Positions 1 to 9,301 of a stretch of DNA of 64,000 nt are shown piece by piece. Source of the stretch: Panacagrimonas perspica (lineage in GTDB: Bacteria > Pseudomonadota > Gammaproteobacteria > Nevskiales > Nevskiaceae); the NCBI RefSeq assembly GCF_004364935.1, contig NZ_SOBT01000008.1, positions 558,001 through 622,000 on the forward strand, given 5' to 3'. The notes beneath the pieces are model-generated. The model saw only the letters and a list, made by a program, of their open reading frames with translations. It made no database searches and was not told the origin of the DNA. The number at the start of each line of letters is the position of its first letter. Position 1 is the stretch's first letter. The position numbers and the translations under genes were made by a program.

Positions 1-625
1 GCACGATGCGCTTGCCGGCGTCCGGTTCGGCCAGCACATAGCGCGGCGCGTCGTGGTGCGTGGCAACGATGTTTTCCGTCTGCGTGGGATCCTGTTCCGA
101 CGTGATGTCGGTGTTGCCGTAGCAGGTGCAGAGATACGTCTTCTCGGGGTCGGCTTCGGCGTACACGCCGGTGCCGCGAATGCCGATGGTGGCGATTGCC
201 GTGCGCATCTGCGCGTGCTCGCCCTGGTTGCGCTTGCCGAACACGGTGAGGAGTTTTCCGCTGAGCAGGCGCATGCCGCGCACCAGCGCGGCCTTTCCTT
301 CGAGCTCCAGCGACGTGCGCTCGCGCATGATGAACGCGGTGCCGCCGATGGCCGCGATCAGCAAGGCACCCTGCGCCGTCTCGATCTTGTCGGTCGGACC
401 GATGCGGGTATTGCGCGTCGCCAGGCTGCCGTTCACGCGCACTGCCCCGCGCAATTCGAAGATCGACTGGCCTTCCGGCAGCTTTCGCGGAACGCGACCG
501 AAAAGCTGTGCGAGCGCGGGCAGATTCCAACCCATGCCGCCGGCGAACAGACCGAGCGACATCGCCTTGACGAGCAACGCGCGGCGGGCTTCGTCGAATT
601 CTTCGGTTGAAATACGCTTGGACAT
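1..625 (-). CDS. FecR-domain protein, C-terminus cut by the window edge
   Basis: Reading the minus strand from the ATG at 625 gives about 208 residues before the left edge. The N-terminus has an Arg-Arg pair (ARRALLVKA) followed by a hydrophobic stretch ending in PALAQ, so it looks like a Tat-like or Sec signal peptide and the product should be periplasmic. After it come a Gly/Val-rich segment (ELRGAVRVNG, then RIGPTDKIETA) and IRGTGVYAEAD, the typical pattern of the FecR domain in stand-alone proteins rather than of sigma-factor-linked FecR. I see no ECF sigma gene nearby. It is divergent from the beta-barrel gene at 881, so the two may share a regulatory region at 626-880. Family call is fair; ligand and role are unknown. 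Confidence 0.7.
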   Translation of the reverse strand, partial: MSKRISTEEFDEARRALLVKAMSLGLFAGGMGWNLPALAQLFGRVPRKLPEGQSIFELRGAVRVNGSLATRNTRIGPTDKIETAQGALLIAAIGGTAFIMRERTSLELEGKAALVRGMRLLSGKLLTVFGKRNQGEHAQMRTAIATIGIRGTGVYAEADPEKTYLCTCYGNTDITSEQDPTQTENIVATHHDAPRYVLAEPDAGKRIV

Positions 626-880
626 GATGTGGAGATGTCGAGCCGTGGCTCTTTCGGAATTTGTCGCGAGCATACACGGCGTCTCGACATGCGCCGACGG
701 CGCACACAGGAAACTGTGCGTGAGTTCGCTTTACAAGGATTCGTCGCGAAGACAAGAATTGCGGACGGCTGGCGAAACGGTTCGGTGCAGATCCCGAAAT
801 GCCGCGTGGCCGCAATGAAGTGGATCGACCCCGAGGGCGCTGTCGTTCGCGAGCCTCCATCGAATTGGGAGACGCAGCGC

Positions 881-1735
881 GTGAAAGTTCCGGGACGCAG
901 GATCCTGCTGGTGATCGGCCTTGCCAGTCTGATGTGCGAGTCGGCGCTGGCTGCGCCAGCGCGTGTGCGCATCAATGGCAGCGCCGGCATTGGTTACGAC
1001 AGCAACGTCGGCGCAGCGCAGGCCAACGACGACAAGTTCGACAGCGCGTTCTACTCGGCGTCGGTGGCGGCGGACTACGTCGTGCCGGTCGGCCAGCAGG
1101 TGTCGGTGACGTTGCGCGGGCAGTTGCAGGGCGACGCCTACGATCGCTTCGACGATCTTTCCAACGCTCGCCTGCTGGGCCTGGTCCGCGCCGCGTGGAA
1201 GCCCAACCCCGGCTTCTTCACGCCGACGTTCTCCGGATGGACGTCGATTGCGCGGCTGGAATACGGCAGCGAAATCCGCACCGGCAGCGAGTTTCGCGGC
1301 GGCGCGTTCGTATCACAGCAGCTCACCACCGCGATCTCGATGAGGCTCGAGGGCAAGGGCTTTCATCGCAAGGCGGACGGCCGCGTGTTCGACATGTCCG
1401 GCCAGTCGCTTGCGACGAGTCTGAACTGGTCGATGGCGCCCGCGGTGTCGACGCTGCTGGCCTTCGAATACCAGACGGGCGATGCGTTCTCGATGTCATC
1501 GGAAAATCCGCGGATCGCCGCCATCGCGGACGCCATCGAACCCGACGATGCTTTCGATGACCGGGTCGCGTACCGGCTGGACGCGCGTACGCGCATCGTG
1601 ACCGCCGGCGCGAACTGGCGCTTCGCGCCGGACTGGGCGCTTGATGCGCAGTTGCAGTCGATCAGCGTCGATGGAGATGGTGGCAATCAGTACGATCGCC
1701 TGATCGCCGTCGTCGGCCTGCTGGCGAGATTCTGA
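881..1735 (+). CDS. Outer-membrane beta-barrel protein of unknown function
   Basis: I chose the GTG at 881 because it is preceded by a GGAGA ribosome site and begins a clean signal peptide (KVPGRRILLVIGLASL, cut near SALA-AP). An in-frame ATG at 815 would leave a charged leader in front of the signal. The mature part has alternating amphipathic strands (SAGIGYDSNVG, SVTLRGQLQGD, WTSIARLEYGSE, MRLEGKGFHRK) and ends in aromatic Phe (VVGLLARF), as expected for an outer-membrane barrel folded by the BAM complex. At 284 residues it fits 12 to 16 strands. It is divergent from the FecR-type gene, and that pairing suggests a joint envelope role. It resembles the barrel part of SLAM/DUF560-like proteins, but I cannot assign a family with confidence. 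Confidence 0.65.
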   Translation: MKVPGRRILLVIGLASLMCESALAAPARVRINGSAGIGYDSNVGAAQANDDKFDSAFYSASVAADYVVPVGQQVSVTLRGQLQGDAYDRFDDLSNARLLGLVRAAWKPNPGFFTPTFSGWTSIARLEYGSEIRTGSEFRGGAFVSQQLTTAISMRLEGKGFHRKADGRVFDMSGQSLATSLNWSMAPAVSTLLAFEYQTGDAFSMSSENPRIAAIADAIEPDDAFDDRVAYRLDARTRIVTAGANWRFAPDWALDAQLQSISVDGDGGNQYDRLIAVVGLLARF

Positions 1736-1745
1736 AGTACACCGC

Positions 1746-1813
1746 GTAGCCCGGGTGAAACCCGGGGCTTCTCCCGTCCGACCGAGCAGGATCCCGGGTT
1801 TCACCCGGGCTAC
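1746..1813. repeat. Perfect 21-bp inverted repeat between convergent genes
   Basis: The left arm 1746-1766 (GTAGCCCGGGTG followed by AAACCCGGG) is the exact reverse complement of 1793-1813, with a 26-base spacer. It lies between the 3' ends of the barrel gene and the TonB-dependent receptor, where it could act as a bidirectional terminator or mRNA 3'-end stabiliser. A second element with the same outer GTAGCCCGG occurs at 55852, so it is probably a dispersed REP-like palindrome. There is no U-tract after the stem. Confidence 0.6.
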
Positions 1814-1844
1814 GGTTGCGGCGGACTCAGAGGCTACGGCGGAC

Positions 1845-4655
1845 TCAGAACTTGATCTCGTACTGGACGTAGCCAGAGCGACCCAGAGGGTTGGCGAAGT
1901 AGGACGTCGCCTCTCCCAGGAACTGGTTCTGGACGTTGGGAGTACCGGCGTCGGCGGTGAATGTCGGATCCAGCGGAAAGTCCTCGTCGAAGAGGTTGTC
2001 GAGACCGACCCTCAGCAATCCATACGTGCCGAAATCGACACGACCCTGCACATCGACGGTGGTGTACGGGTCGACGAACTCATCCGATCGTGCCGGCTCG
2101 GTCAGCGAGTTCGAGCCCGGATACTTGCCCACGCGATCGATGCGAACCGTCACGCCGTAGTTCAGGATGTTCCAATCGGTGCTGAAGCTGTAACGGTCCT
2201 CCGGAAGCAGCACCGTCTGGCCGAACCCGATCTGTTCGACGTAATCGTCGCCGGGCTGCGACTGCACCTTCAGCGAGCGCACGTGCGACCACGAGAACTG
2301 GTGCGTGAACGTGCCGTAGTGATCGACGTGCATCACGTAGGTCGCGCCCACGTCGACGCCCTCGATCTCCTGGCTCGACAGATTCAGCGCATTGGCACGG
2401 ATCACGGCGCCGGGATCGCCACCGGTCTGCGGGCTGCCCAGAAAGCCGGCGTTGGGGCCTGAGGCGGCGCGCTGGATCTGATCGCAGAACGCACCGCTCG
2501 AAGCGCACACATCCAGCAACTGTTGCGCAGTCAGGTCGGCCACCAGGTCATCGACCTTGATCTCGTAGTAGTCGACATTCAGCGTCAGGTTGCGGACGGG
2601 CTCCACGACCACGCCGATGTTGAAGTTCTCGCCGGTCTCCTCCTTCAGATTCTGATTGGAGCCGATGACCAGCGGAACGCTCTGGATCGGAAGGCAGACG
2701 TCGGCGCCGCTGCCGGGCGTGCCGCCTGCGGCCAGGCACAGCGGCGTGTCGACGACGTCGTCGAAGGCATTGGTGTTGGCGCCGAACAGGCGCTGCAGAT
2801 CCGGGGCGCGAAAGCTCTTGCCCCAGGATGCGCGCAGCAGAACGATTTCCACCGGCCGGTAGGCCGTGCGCACGCTGGGACTGAAGGCCTTGCCGGTGTC
2901 CGAGTCGTCGGCATAGCTGTCGACTCGACCGGCGACGCCGAACTCGAGGTTCTGCAGCAGCGGCATCCGGAACTCGAGGCCGACACCGGTGTACTTGCGA
3001 TCACCGCCACCGCCATTGCCACCGTCGAAGACGTCGCCGGCCGTGGAGATCGCGTCGAACTCGTCCTTGTAGCGCTGCTTCTCGAAGTCGCCGTGCAGCG
3101 CGAACTCGACGTCTCCGCCCGGCAGCGGCAGGAACGACAACGGTCCGCTGAACGTCGCGTCGACACCACTGGTGCGCGAGACGGCCTTCTCCGACTGCGT
3201 GTGGCTCGCCTTGGCCACGATCGCATCGGGGATGCGTTGGAACAGATCCAGGCCGTTGTTCGACACCTCGTTGTCGAGCACCGAGCTCAGGATCGTCGGG
3301 CTCGTCGACTCCAGCCGGACTTCGTTGTGCGTGACGCCGGCCTCCCAGGAGAACGCACCGATCTCGCCCTGCAGGCCGAACAGTCCCTGGTAGGCCTGCG
3401 TGGTCTGGTCGGTGCCGCGCGGTCCGAATTCCACGAGGCGCCGCAGGAAGAAGCCGCCGCGTTCGTCGCCGGTGCCGGTGGTGGGATTGTTCACGGCTCC
3501 CGGCGCGACGTAACCCGGTCCGAAATCGGGATCGAAGTACTCGGGGCCGTAGATGCGGTTCTGCGTGAACGCCAGCGAGTCGCCGCCCTGGAATGCGTTC
3601 GGCTCCTGCTGGAACACGAGCTTGTTCCGATAGGCGCCGAAGCGGGCAAAGCTGTTGATCTCGCCGAACTTGCGATCCAGGCGCAGAAAGATCGAGCCTT
3701 TCTCGCTGTCGGGAATGAACTGGCGGTATTCGGAACGATCAAAACGGCACAGGTCGCCGTCGATCACGCCGCGGCCGCCCAGTGCGCCCCCGGGAAGGCC
3801 GCAGTTGGGGTCGATGGCCAGCGAGTCGCCGGTCTCGGCGTCGACGAAGGTGTTGCCGAATCCGCTGCCGACGCCGCCGTTGTCGAAGTCCGATTTCGAG
3901 AAGCTGCGATCGGTGAACTTGAGCACGTCCTGCTTGGTGTAATCGCCGACGATCTGGATTCGTGTTTCGCCCGAGGTCAGACCTTGCAGGAACTGGATGC
4001 GACGACTGGCGCCGCCTCCGTCGTCGCTGTCGCTGTAGCGCGCGATGATCTGGGATCCTTCGATGTCCTTGCGCGTGATGATGTTGACGACGCCACTGAT
4101 CGCATCCGATCCGTAGATGGCGGAAGCGCCGTCGAGCAGCACTTCCACCCGCTCGACGAGCGATGCCGGGATGATGCTCAGATCGACGAATGCGTCGGTT
4201 CCGCCCAGTCCTTGCGGAAAGACCGGCAGGCGGCGGCCATCGAGAAGGATCAGGGTTCGACCAGCGCCGAAGCCGCGCAGATCCACCGACTGCGTTCCCT
4301 TCGCAAAGCTGAAAGATTGTCCGGTGCCGAATGAGCCGCCGGCGTTGTACGTCAGGTTGCCGAGCACTTCTTCGACCGTCGTGTAGCCGAGCTTGTCGAT
4401 TTCCTCGTGCGTGATCGTCGCGACCGGCGTGGGGCCCTCCTTGTTGATCTTGCGCCGGATACGCGAGCCGGTGACGACGATGGTTTCAGCGTCCGCTTCC
4501 GCCGCCGGCGCCGGACTCCGCGCCGTCGGTGGGGCGGATGTTCCGGGCGCCTCGTCCTGCGCCACGGATGCTTCTGGCATCGATATCAGCGCGCCGAGAG
4601 CAAGGAGGAGGGATGCTGCGATAGAACCGGGCCGGCGTAGCAGTAGCGAGTTCAT
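1845..4655 (-). CDS. TonB-dependent outer-membrane receptor
   Basis: This 936-residue protein starts with a signal peptide (cleavage near SVAQ-DEAP, residue 33). A Pro/Ala linker and a TonB-box-like stretch ETIVVTG (57-63) follow, then a plug domain with the signatures VDLRGFGAGRTLILLDGRR and GASAIYGSDAISGVVNIIT. The rest is a long beta-barrel with Tyr/Phe-rich strands, ending in YVQYEIKF with the terminal Phe typical of BAM substrates. The family imports ferric siderophores, haem, cobalamin, metals or carbohydrates using TonB-ExbBD energy. Nothing in the sequence fixes the substrate, and no TonB, periplasmic binding protein or Fur-box-like site is visible beside it. It lies 289 bp downstream of tagF on the same strand, so it could be read with the type VI operon or from its own promoter. 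Confidence 0.9.
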   Translation of the reverse strand: MNSLLLRRPGSIAASLLLALGALISMPEASVAQDEAPGTSAPPTARSPAPAAEADAETIVVTGSRIRRKINKEGPTPVATITHEEIDKLGYTTVEEVLGNLTYNAGGSFGTGQSFSFAKGTQSVDLRGFGAGRTLILLDGRRLPVFPQGLGGTDAFVDLSIIPASLVERVEVLLDGASAIYGSDAISGVVNIITRKDIEGSQIIARYSDSDDGGGASRRIQFLQGLTSGETRIQIVGDYTKQDVLKFTDRSFSKSDFDNGGVGSGFGNTFVDAETGDSLAIDPNCGLPGGALGGRGVIDGDLCRFDRSEYRQFIPDSEKGSIFLRLDRKFGEINSFARFGAYRNKLVFQQEPNAFQGGDSLAFTQNRIYGPEYFDPDFGPGYVAPGAVNNPTTGTGDERGGFFLRRLVEFGPRGTDQTTQAYQGLFGLQGEIGAFSWEAGVTHNEVRLESTSPTILSSVLDNEVSNNGLDLFQRIPDAIVAKASHTQSEKAVSRTSGVDATFSGPLSFLPLPGGDVEFALHGDFEKQRYKDEFDAISTAGDVFDGGNGGGGDRKYTGVGLEFRMPLLQNLEFGVAGRVDSYADDSDTGKAFSPSVRTAYRPVEIVLLRASWGKSFRAPDLQRLFGANTNAFDDVVDTPLCLAAGGTPGSGADVCLPIQSVPLVIGSNQNLKEETGENFNIGVVVEPVRNLTLNVDYYEIKVDDLVADLTAQQLLDVCASSGAFCDQIQRAASGPNAGFLGSPQTGGDPGAVIRANALNLSSQEIEGVDVGATYVMHVDHYGTFTHQFSWSHVRSLKVQSQPGDDYVEQIGFGQTVLLPEDRYSFSTDWNILNYGVTVRIDRVGKYPGSNSLTEPARSDEFVDPYTTVDVQGRVDFGTYGLLRVGLDNLFDEDFPLDPTFTADAGTPNVQNQFLGEATSYFANPLGRSGYVQYEIKF

Positions 4656-4944
4656 GATGTTCCCCGAGATGGAAGCAACCTGACCGCACAGAACGATGCG
4701 GGCCAGCGCTTGCTCGGTCGCATCGCTACTCTCCTGGCCAGACCGTAGTCCTCGATGTTGCGCTCGTCAATGCCGTGCAATTCATCAGGATTTCTCGTCG
4801 TGCGCCGTCAGCAAGGAAATGAGCCCGGAGCGACAACGAGCCTTGCGCAGGCATCGGCGTGCCTGTGCGGCGGTGCGTCCGTTCATGGGTATCAAGCCCA
4901 TCGACCGGCGCCTGGGCGCGGTCGCACGACGAGCGTCGGCGCGC

Positions 4945-5643
4945 TCAGCCGCCGCTGAGCATCGTGGTGTAGCCCTCAGCGGAGGGAAGACCCTGGCAGG
5001 CCCACACGAGGGCGCCGCGTCCCTGATCGTCAGCGGTGCTCCACCACAAGCTGACAGCCGCTCCAGCGCCTCGCGTGGACTCGTTGGCGAGCGCGGCGAG
5101 CAGGGCGGGGACTTCCGAGGAAGCGACGAGCAGCGGGCGGTCGAAGTAATGCGACAGGTTGTCGGCGACGCGCGGGCGCGTGTCGTCGAGTCCTGCTGGC
5201 GGCGCAAACGATGCGAGACGATCTTCGAGCGCCTGGACGGATCCTTCGAGATCCAGCATCGCCACGGCCTCATGCTCGAGCGCTCCCAGCCATCGCGTGA
5301 TCGAACTCATCGCCAGATCGGTCAGGGATTCGCGGGCAACGCCATGCGCCAGCGTGAAAGGGAAATGGCGATTGGCGCGATCGACGCTGGACATCAGCAG
5401 TCCGAACCAGGCGTTGTTGCCACAGACGCCCGGCGCCAGGCAGAAATGCCAGATCGGACTGTTCAGATAGCGCGTGAGCCACTCTTCGCCGAGCAGCGAG
5501 CGGCCGCCGTAGATGACCGACTGCAGCCAGTCATCCCAGGTGCTGACGAACGAGGGCGGAAGGCGGCGGCCGGCGAAATCGCCCAGGAACGGAAGCTTTC
5601 CGTACCATCCCGGCAACGTCTGCGCGCCCGCCGCCCCACTCAT
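4945..5643 (-). CDS. tagF: TagF, type VI secretion post-translational regulator
   Basis: The product is about 232 residues. The N-terminus contains the family hallmark PGWYGKLPFLGDF, followed by RRLPPSF and a Trp-rich stretch (WHFCLAPGVCG). TagF proteins are cytoplasmic repressors that act in the threonine-phosphorylation branch of T6SS control, probably by sequestering the FHA partner. In some species TagF is fused to the PppA phosphatase; here PppA is a separate gene at the other end of the locus. Its ATG overlaps the tssM stop by one base (TGATG), so translation is coupled. A TTG one codon upstream is also open but less likely. It is the last gene of the T6SS run. Confidence 0.88.
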   Translation of the reverse strand: MSGAAGAQTLPGWYGKLPFLGDFAGRRLPPSFVSTWDDWLQSVIYGGRSLLGEEWLTRYLNSPIWHFCLAPGVCGNNAWFGLLMSSVDRANRHFPFTLAHGVARESLTDLAMSSITRWLGALEHEAVAMLDLEGSVQALEDRLASFAPPAGLDDTRPRVADNLSHYFDRPLLVASSEVPALLAALANESTRGAGAAVSLWWSTADDQGRGALVWACQGLPSAEGYTTMLSGG

Positions 5644-8600
5644 CAATTAAGGCCTCGCGGGCAGGAGAAGCTGCGAAGGTCCTGAAGCCCGTAAGGGTTC
5701 TGGACGCTGCCGGCAGTGACTTCGAAACGCACATCGCGACCGTCGAACGAGAACGTGATGAACATCTTCTCGGGTTGCGCCGTGCGCTCGACCTTGGCCT
5801 TGTCGAACAGGCGGAACAGCGCCCACGGACCTTCCGTCGTGTAGCCGGAGCCCGAAGCGCCCGCCGGCTCGACGGTCAGACGCACGATCGATGCGCCGCC
5901 GGGGCCGGGCCACGAAATCCACTTGGGCTGCACCGGGCCATGCGCGTAGTTGACGCTCTGTCCGTCGACGTCGAGAAGGAAGCGCGTGATCCCGGCATCC
6001 ATGTTCACCGGCTTGAACTCGTAGCGATACGAGGCCTGCGAGCCCATGCGGAAGAACACTTTCTTGATGCCATCGGCGCGTTCGAAGTTGGCGAGCGATC
6101 CGGCATACCCCATCGGCACGCCTTCGACCTTCTTCAGGCTCCAGGGCTTCGTCGCCGTGTCCACGTACTGCGACAGGGACTGCTGGAAGTACTGGTCGAT
6201 CATGCCGCCGCTGGCGAACAGCGCCGCAAAATCATCCGACGTGACGTCCTTGGCGCTGCTGGCGGAAAACGGATAGCGACCGTTGATGGCCTTGGCGCAG
6301 AAGTCGCCGAACGATTGCGCAATGCCCTTCGACAGGTTGTTGCGCGTCTCCTGCAATGCCTGGCTGGAACCGACACCCGACAGGTCCTGCAGCATCGACT
6401 TGAACGGATCCGGCATGCGCGCTGCCTCGGCCTTCACGCGGGCCGGCGCGTCGCTCGGCGGCGGCGGATTGCCGCTCTGCACCGCCGTCTCCGTGTTGCT
6501 CAGCATCACGTAGACGTCGTTGACCAGCTTCAGGGCGCCATCCATCGGCGAGGGCACGCCATCGCCGGGTCCCATCACCCAGTAACGCAGCGAGGCGAAG
6601 CGATCGTCGACGATGCTTTCGAGCGTCTTTCCGGCCGTAGGGGAGTCGTCCTTCTTCTTGTCCCCCCCGAATAGCTTGGCGAGCTGATCCTTCTTTTGAT
6701 TGATCTTGTCGGTCGCCTTGTCGGTGATGTCCTTCTCGGCGTCCTGCTTGGTCGCCAGCGTCGTCTCGCGAACGATCGCCCTCATCAGCAGCGGGATCGG
6801 CGAGTCGGGTGCGGACAGGATGCGTGCGGTCTGGATGCTCTCCGACAGGGACGTCGCCTTCTTGAGCTTCACGTCGGCGATGAATTCTTCCCACACACGA
6901 ACGTAGTCCTGCAGGTACAGGCGCCGCACCTGCTCGGAGACGCCTTCACCGCCCAGCAGATCCTTGGCCTGATCGAGCGCGCTGGGATCCGCGGTGCCCA
7001 GCACCCATGACTGTTCGTCGCCAAGCTGCTTGGAGACTTCGCCGACGCGGCTCAAGAACCCGGAGTGATACCCGTTGTACGAATAGAGGCCCGGAACGCC
7101 CTTGGTCAGCGGCTGGTTGCTGACGCGCTGGAACACCAGCGAGGCGCTGGGACCGCCCTTGGTGGCGACGCTGAACTCGGGATAGTCGGCACCGATGCCT
7201 TCACGCTTCAGCCGGCTGTATACGCGCTGCGGCAAGCCGAAGCGGGTCAGGGCACTGCGGGCGCTGGCGATCAGCAGCGGATCGGGCGGCAGCGGCGAGG
7301 AGTAGTCGTCCTGGGCCAGCAGCGTCTTGAGGTGTTCGCCGAGTGCGGCGCGCTGGTCGGTGGTCACGCTGCGCGGCAGCGACTCATCCCAGTCGAACTC
7401 GATTGCCGCCGCCGCGTATTCGGGTTCCAGATGCGTGCGGTCCTGCAGCATCAGGTAGACCTTGAGCACTTCGTAGGTCTGTTCGAGGTCGTTGGCCGGA
7501 ATGCTGCGCAGGCGATCTTCGATGCGATAGATCAGGCGCGGCAGGAAGGCGTTGCGCAGCAGGCTGCGATAGGCCTGGTCCGCGCCGGCCTGCAGCTTGG
7601 TGCCCTGGTAGAGGCCGTACGTCATCGACATCGGGGCGCCGTCGGCCACCGCGTCGGTGCGGGGAAGACCGCGTACGGCGTCGAGGACCGGCAGCAACGC
7701 GACCACGTTGGTATCGGCCTTGGCCGGAAGATCGGAAACCTGCTGTTTGACGACGTTGGTGCGCTGGTCGACGTCCTTGATGTAGGAACTGTTGCGTCCG
7801 TAGGAGATGGCCCAGGCAGCCAGCAAGCCGACGCCGAGCACGGCGCAGGCAATGTAGGCGCCCCACTTGATGGCGAGTCGCCGCTTTTCCCACTTGATGT
7901 TGGTGCCCGCGAGCGCCTGCTCCTCGAAGATGACGTCGTTGAGCAGGCGTGTCAGGAAGTAGCTGCGGCCACTGGAGGTCTGCAGCGCGAGCGGACTGCC
8001 GTCGAAGCCGAACGCGCGCGCGATGTTGCCGACGACACGATCGATTGGCCGGCCTTCCTGCGTGCCGCTGGTGAAGTACATGCCGCGCAACAGCGGAGCG
8101 GCGCCGAAGCGCGAGGTGACGAACACCTGGCCGAGGAAATCCAGCACGGCCGGCTTGAGCGCCGCGACCTGCTGCGGGAAACCGAAGATCAGCGCGCGCT
8201 TCTGCAGATCTTTTTCGTCGCGCAGGCGCTGCGGCTGACGATCGAACAGGCGGCGGAGCAGCCCGGCCCATTCGCCGTCCAGCGAGGGCAGGGGATCGGG
8301 CGCGTTGGGTTCCTGCGAGAATGTGAAGCTCGTACCCCAGACCTGGGCGCGCTCTTCCTTGCTCAGATCGGAGAAGAACTCCGTGAAGCCCGCGAGCAGG
8401 TCGACCTTGGTCACCAGCACGTAGATCGGGAAGCGGATCTGCAGGCGCTCATACAGCTCGCCGATACGTGCACGCGCGGCCTCGGCGTGTGCGGCGCGCT
8501 CGCGCGGCGACTGCGTGAGCATGTCGCTGGCGCTGATCGTCAGCAGGATGCCGTTGATGGGGCGGCGCGGCCGGAATTTCTTGAGCAGGTCGAGGAAGCC

Positions 8601-9245
8601 GTCCCAGGCGGCCTTGTCCACGTTCTGGTCGGAGTCCTGCGTGGTGTAGCGGCCGGCGGTGTCGATCAGCACCGCTTCGTCGGTGAACCACCAGTCGCAG
8701 TTGCGGGTGCCGCCGACGCCCTTGATCGACTGCGAGCCCAGCTTCTCGGCGAGCGGGAACTTGAGGCCCGAATTGATCAGCGCGGTGGTCTTGCCCGAAC
8801 CCGGCGGACCGATGAAGACGTACCAGGGCAGCTCATACAGATACTGGCTGCTCGAGCGCGCGATCAGGCCGGAGACGCGACCGCCTCGACCTTCCAGCCG
8901 CACCTTGCGCAGCGTGGCAACGGCTTCTTCGAAGCGCTGGCCGAGCAACTGGATTTCCTGCTGGGATTCGCTCGGACCGGCCGGGCGGTTGGCAGGGCTC
9001 TTGGTGAGACCTTCCATCAGCTTGCGACTGGCCATCTTGGCGCGCGTGAAACGCCACACGCGACGTCCGATCAGCACCAGTGCCACCAGCAGGATCAGCG
9101 TCCAGCGGACCCATTCCGGTTCGAATGGGCGTATCGATCCCACCGCGATCAGCGGGCCGACGTACCAGATCACGAGGGCTGCCGCGATCATCCCGATCAG
9201 GGTGATCAGCAGCGGGTGAGTGAAGAAGCCGAAGATCTTGCTCAT
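5643..9245 (-). CDS. tssM: TssM (IcmF-like), inner-membrane component of the T6SS membrane complex
   Basis: At 1200 residues it has normal family length. Two transmembrane segments lie near residues 11-35 and 46-61, and a third at 460-481. The cytoplasmic part between them holds an intact Walker A, GPPGSGKT (146-153), and a GTPase-like DTAG (195-198), so this TssM probably binds nucleotide; many homologues have lost the motif. The large C-terminal region is periplasmic and meets TssJ in the membrane complex. The family's job is to join TssL and TssJ into the trans-envelope channel. The gene follows tssL after a 56-base gap and overlaps tagF by one base. Confidence 0.96.
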   Translation of the reverse strand: MSKIFGFFTHPLLITLIGMIAAALVIWYVGPLIAVGSIRPFEPEWVRWTLILLVALVLIGRRVWRFTRAKMASRKLMEGLTKSPANRPAGPSESQQEIQLLGQRFEEAVATLRKVRLEGRGGRVSGLIARSSSQYLYELPWYVFIGPPGSGKTTALINSGLKFPLAEKLGSQSIKGVGGTRNCDWWFTDEAVLIDTAGRYTTQDSDQNVDKAAWDGFLDLLKKFRPRRPINGILLTISASDMLTQSPRERAAHAEAARARIGELYERLQIRFPIYVLVTKVDLLAGFTEFFSDLSKEERAQVWGTSFTFSQEPNAPDPLPSLDGEWAGLLRRLFDRQPQRLRDEKDLQKRALIFGFPQQVAALKPAVLDFLGQVFVTSRFGAAPLLRGMYFTSGTQEGRPIDRVVGNIARAFGFDGSPLALQTSSGRSYFLTRLLNDVIFEEQALAGTNIKWEKRRLAIKWGAYIACAVLGVGLLAAWAISYGRNSSYIKDVDQRTNVVKQQVSDLPAKADTNVVALLPVLDAVRGLPRTDAVADGAPMSMTYGLYQGTKLQAGADQAYRSLLRNAFLPRLIYRIEDRLRSIPANDLEQTYEVLKVYLMLQDRTHLEPEYAAAAIEFDWDESLPRSVTTDQRAALGEHLKTLLAQDDYSSPLPPDPLLIASARSALTRFGLPQRVYSRLKREGIGADYPEFSVATKGGPSASLVFQRVSNQPLTKGVPGLYSYNGYHSGFLSRVGEVSKQLGDEQSWVLGTADPSALDQAKDLLGGEGVSEQVRRLYLQDYVRVWEEFIADVKLKKATSLSESIQTARILSAPDSPIPLLMRAIVRETTLATKQDAEKDITDKATDKINQKKDQLAKLFGGDKKKDDSPTAGKTLESIVDDRFASLRYWVMGPGDGVPSPMDGALKLVNDVYVMLSNTETAVQSGNPPPPSDAPARVKAEAARMPDPFKSMLQDLSGVGSSQALQETRNNLSKGIAQSFGDFCAKAINGRYPFSASSAKDVTSDDFAALFASGGMIDQYFQQSLSQYVDTATKPWSLKKVEGVPMGYAGSLANFERADGIKKVFFRMGSQASYRYEFKPVNMDAGITRFLLDVDGQSVNYAHGPVQPKWISWPGPGGASIVRLTVEPAGASGSGYTTEGPWALFRLFDKAKVERTAQPEKMFITFSFDGRDVRFEVTAGSVQNPYGLQDLRSFSCPRGLN

Positions 9246-9301
9246 GCGGTAACTGTCATCCGTTGGGATGCGAGGGTGGCGTCGCGGTGACTCGGTTCAG
9301 G

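Noticed and set aside
7065-9290. Plus-strand open frame opposite tssM
   Set aside because: Antisense shadow; no ribosome site, no motif, and tssM is unambiguous.
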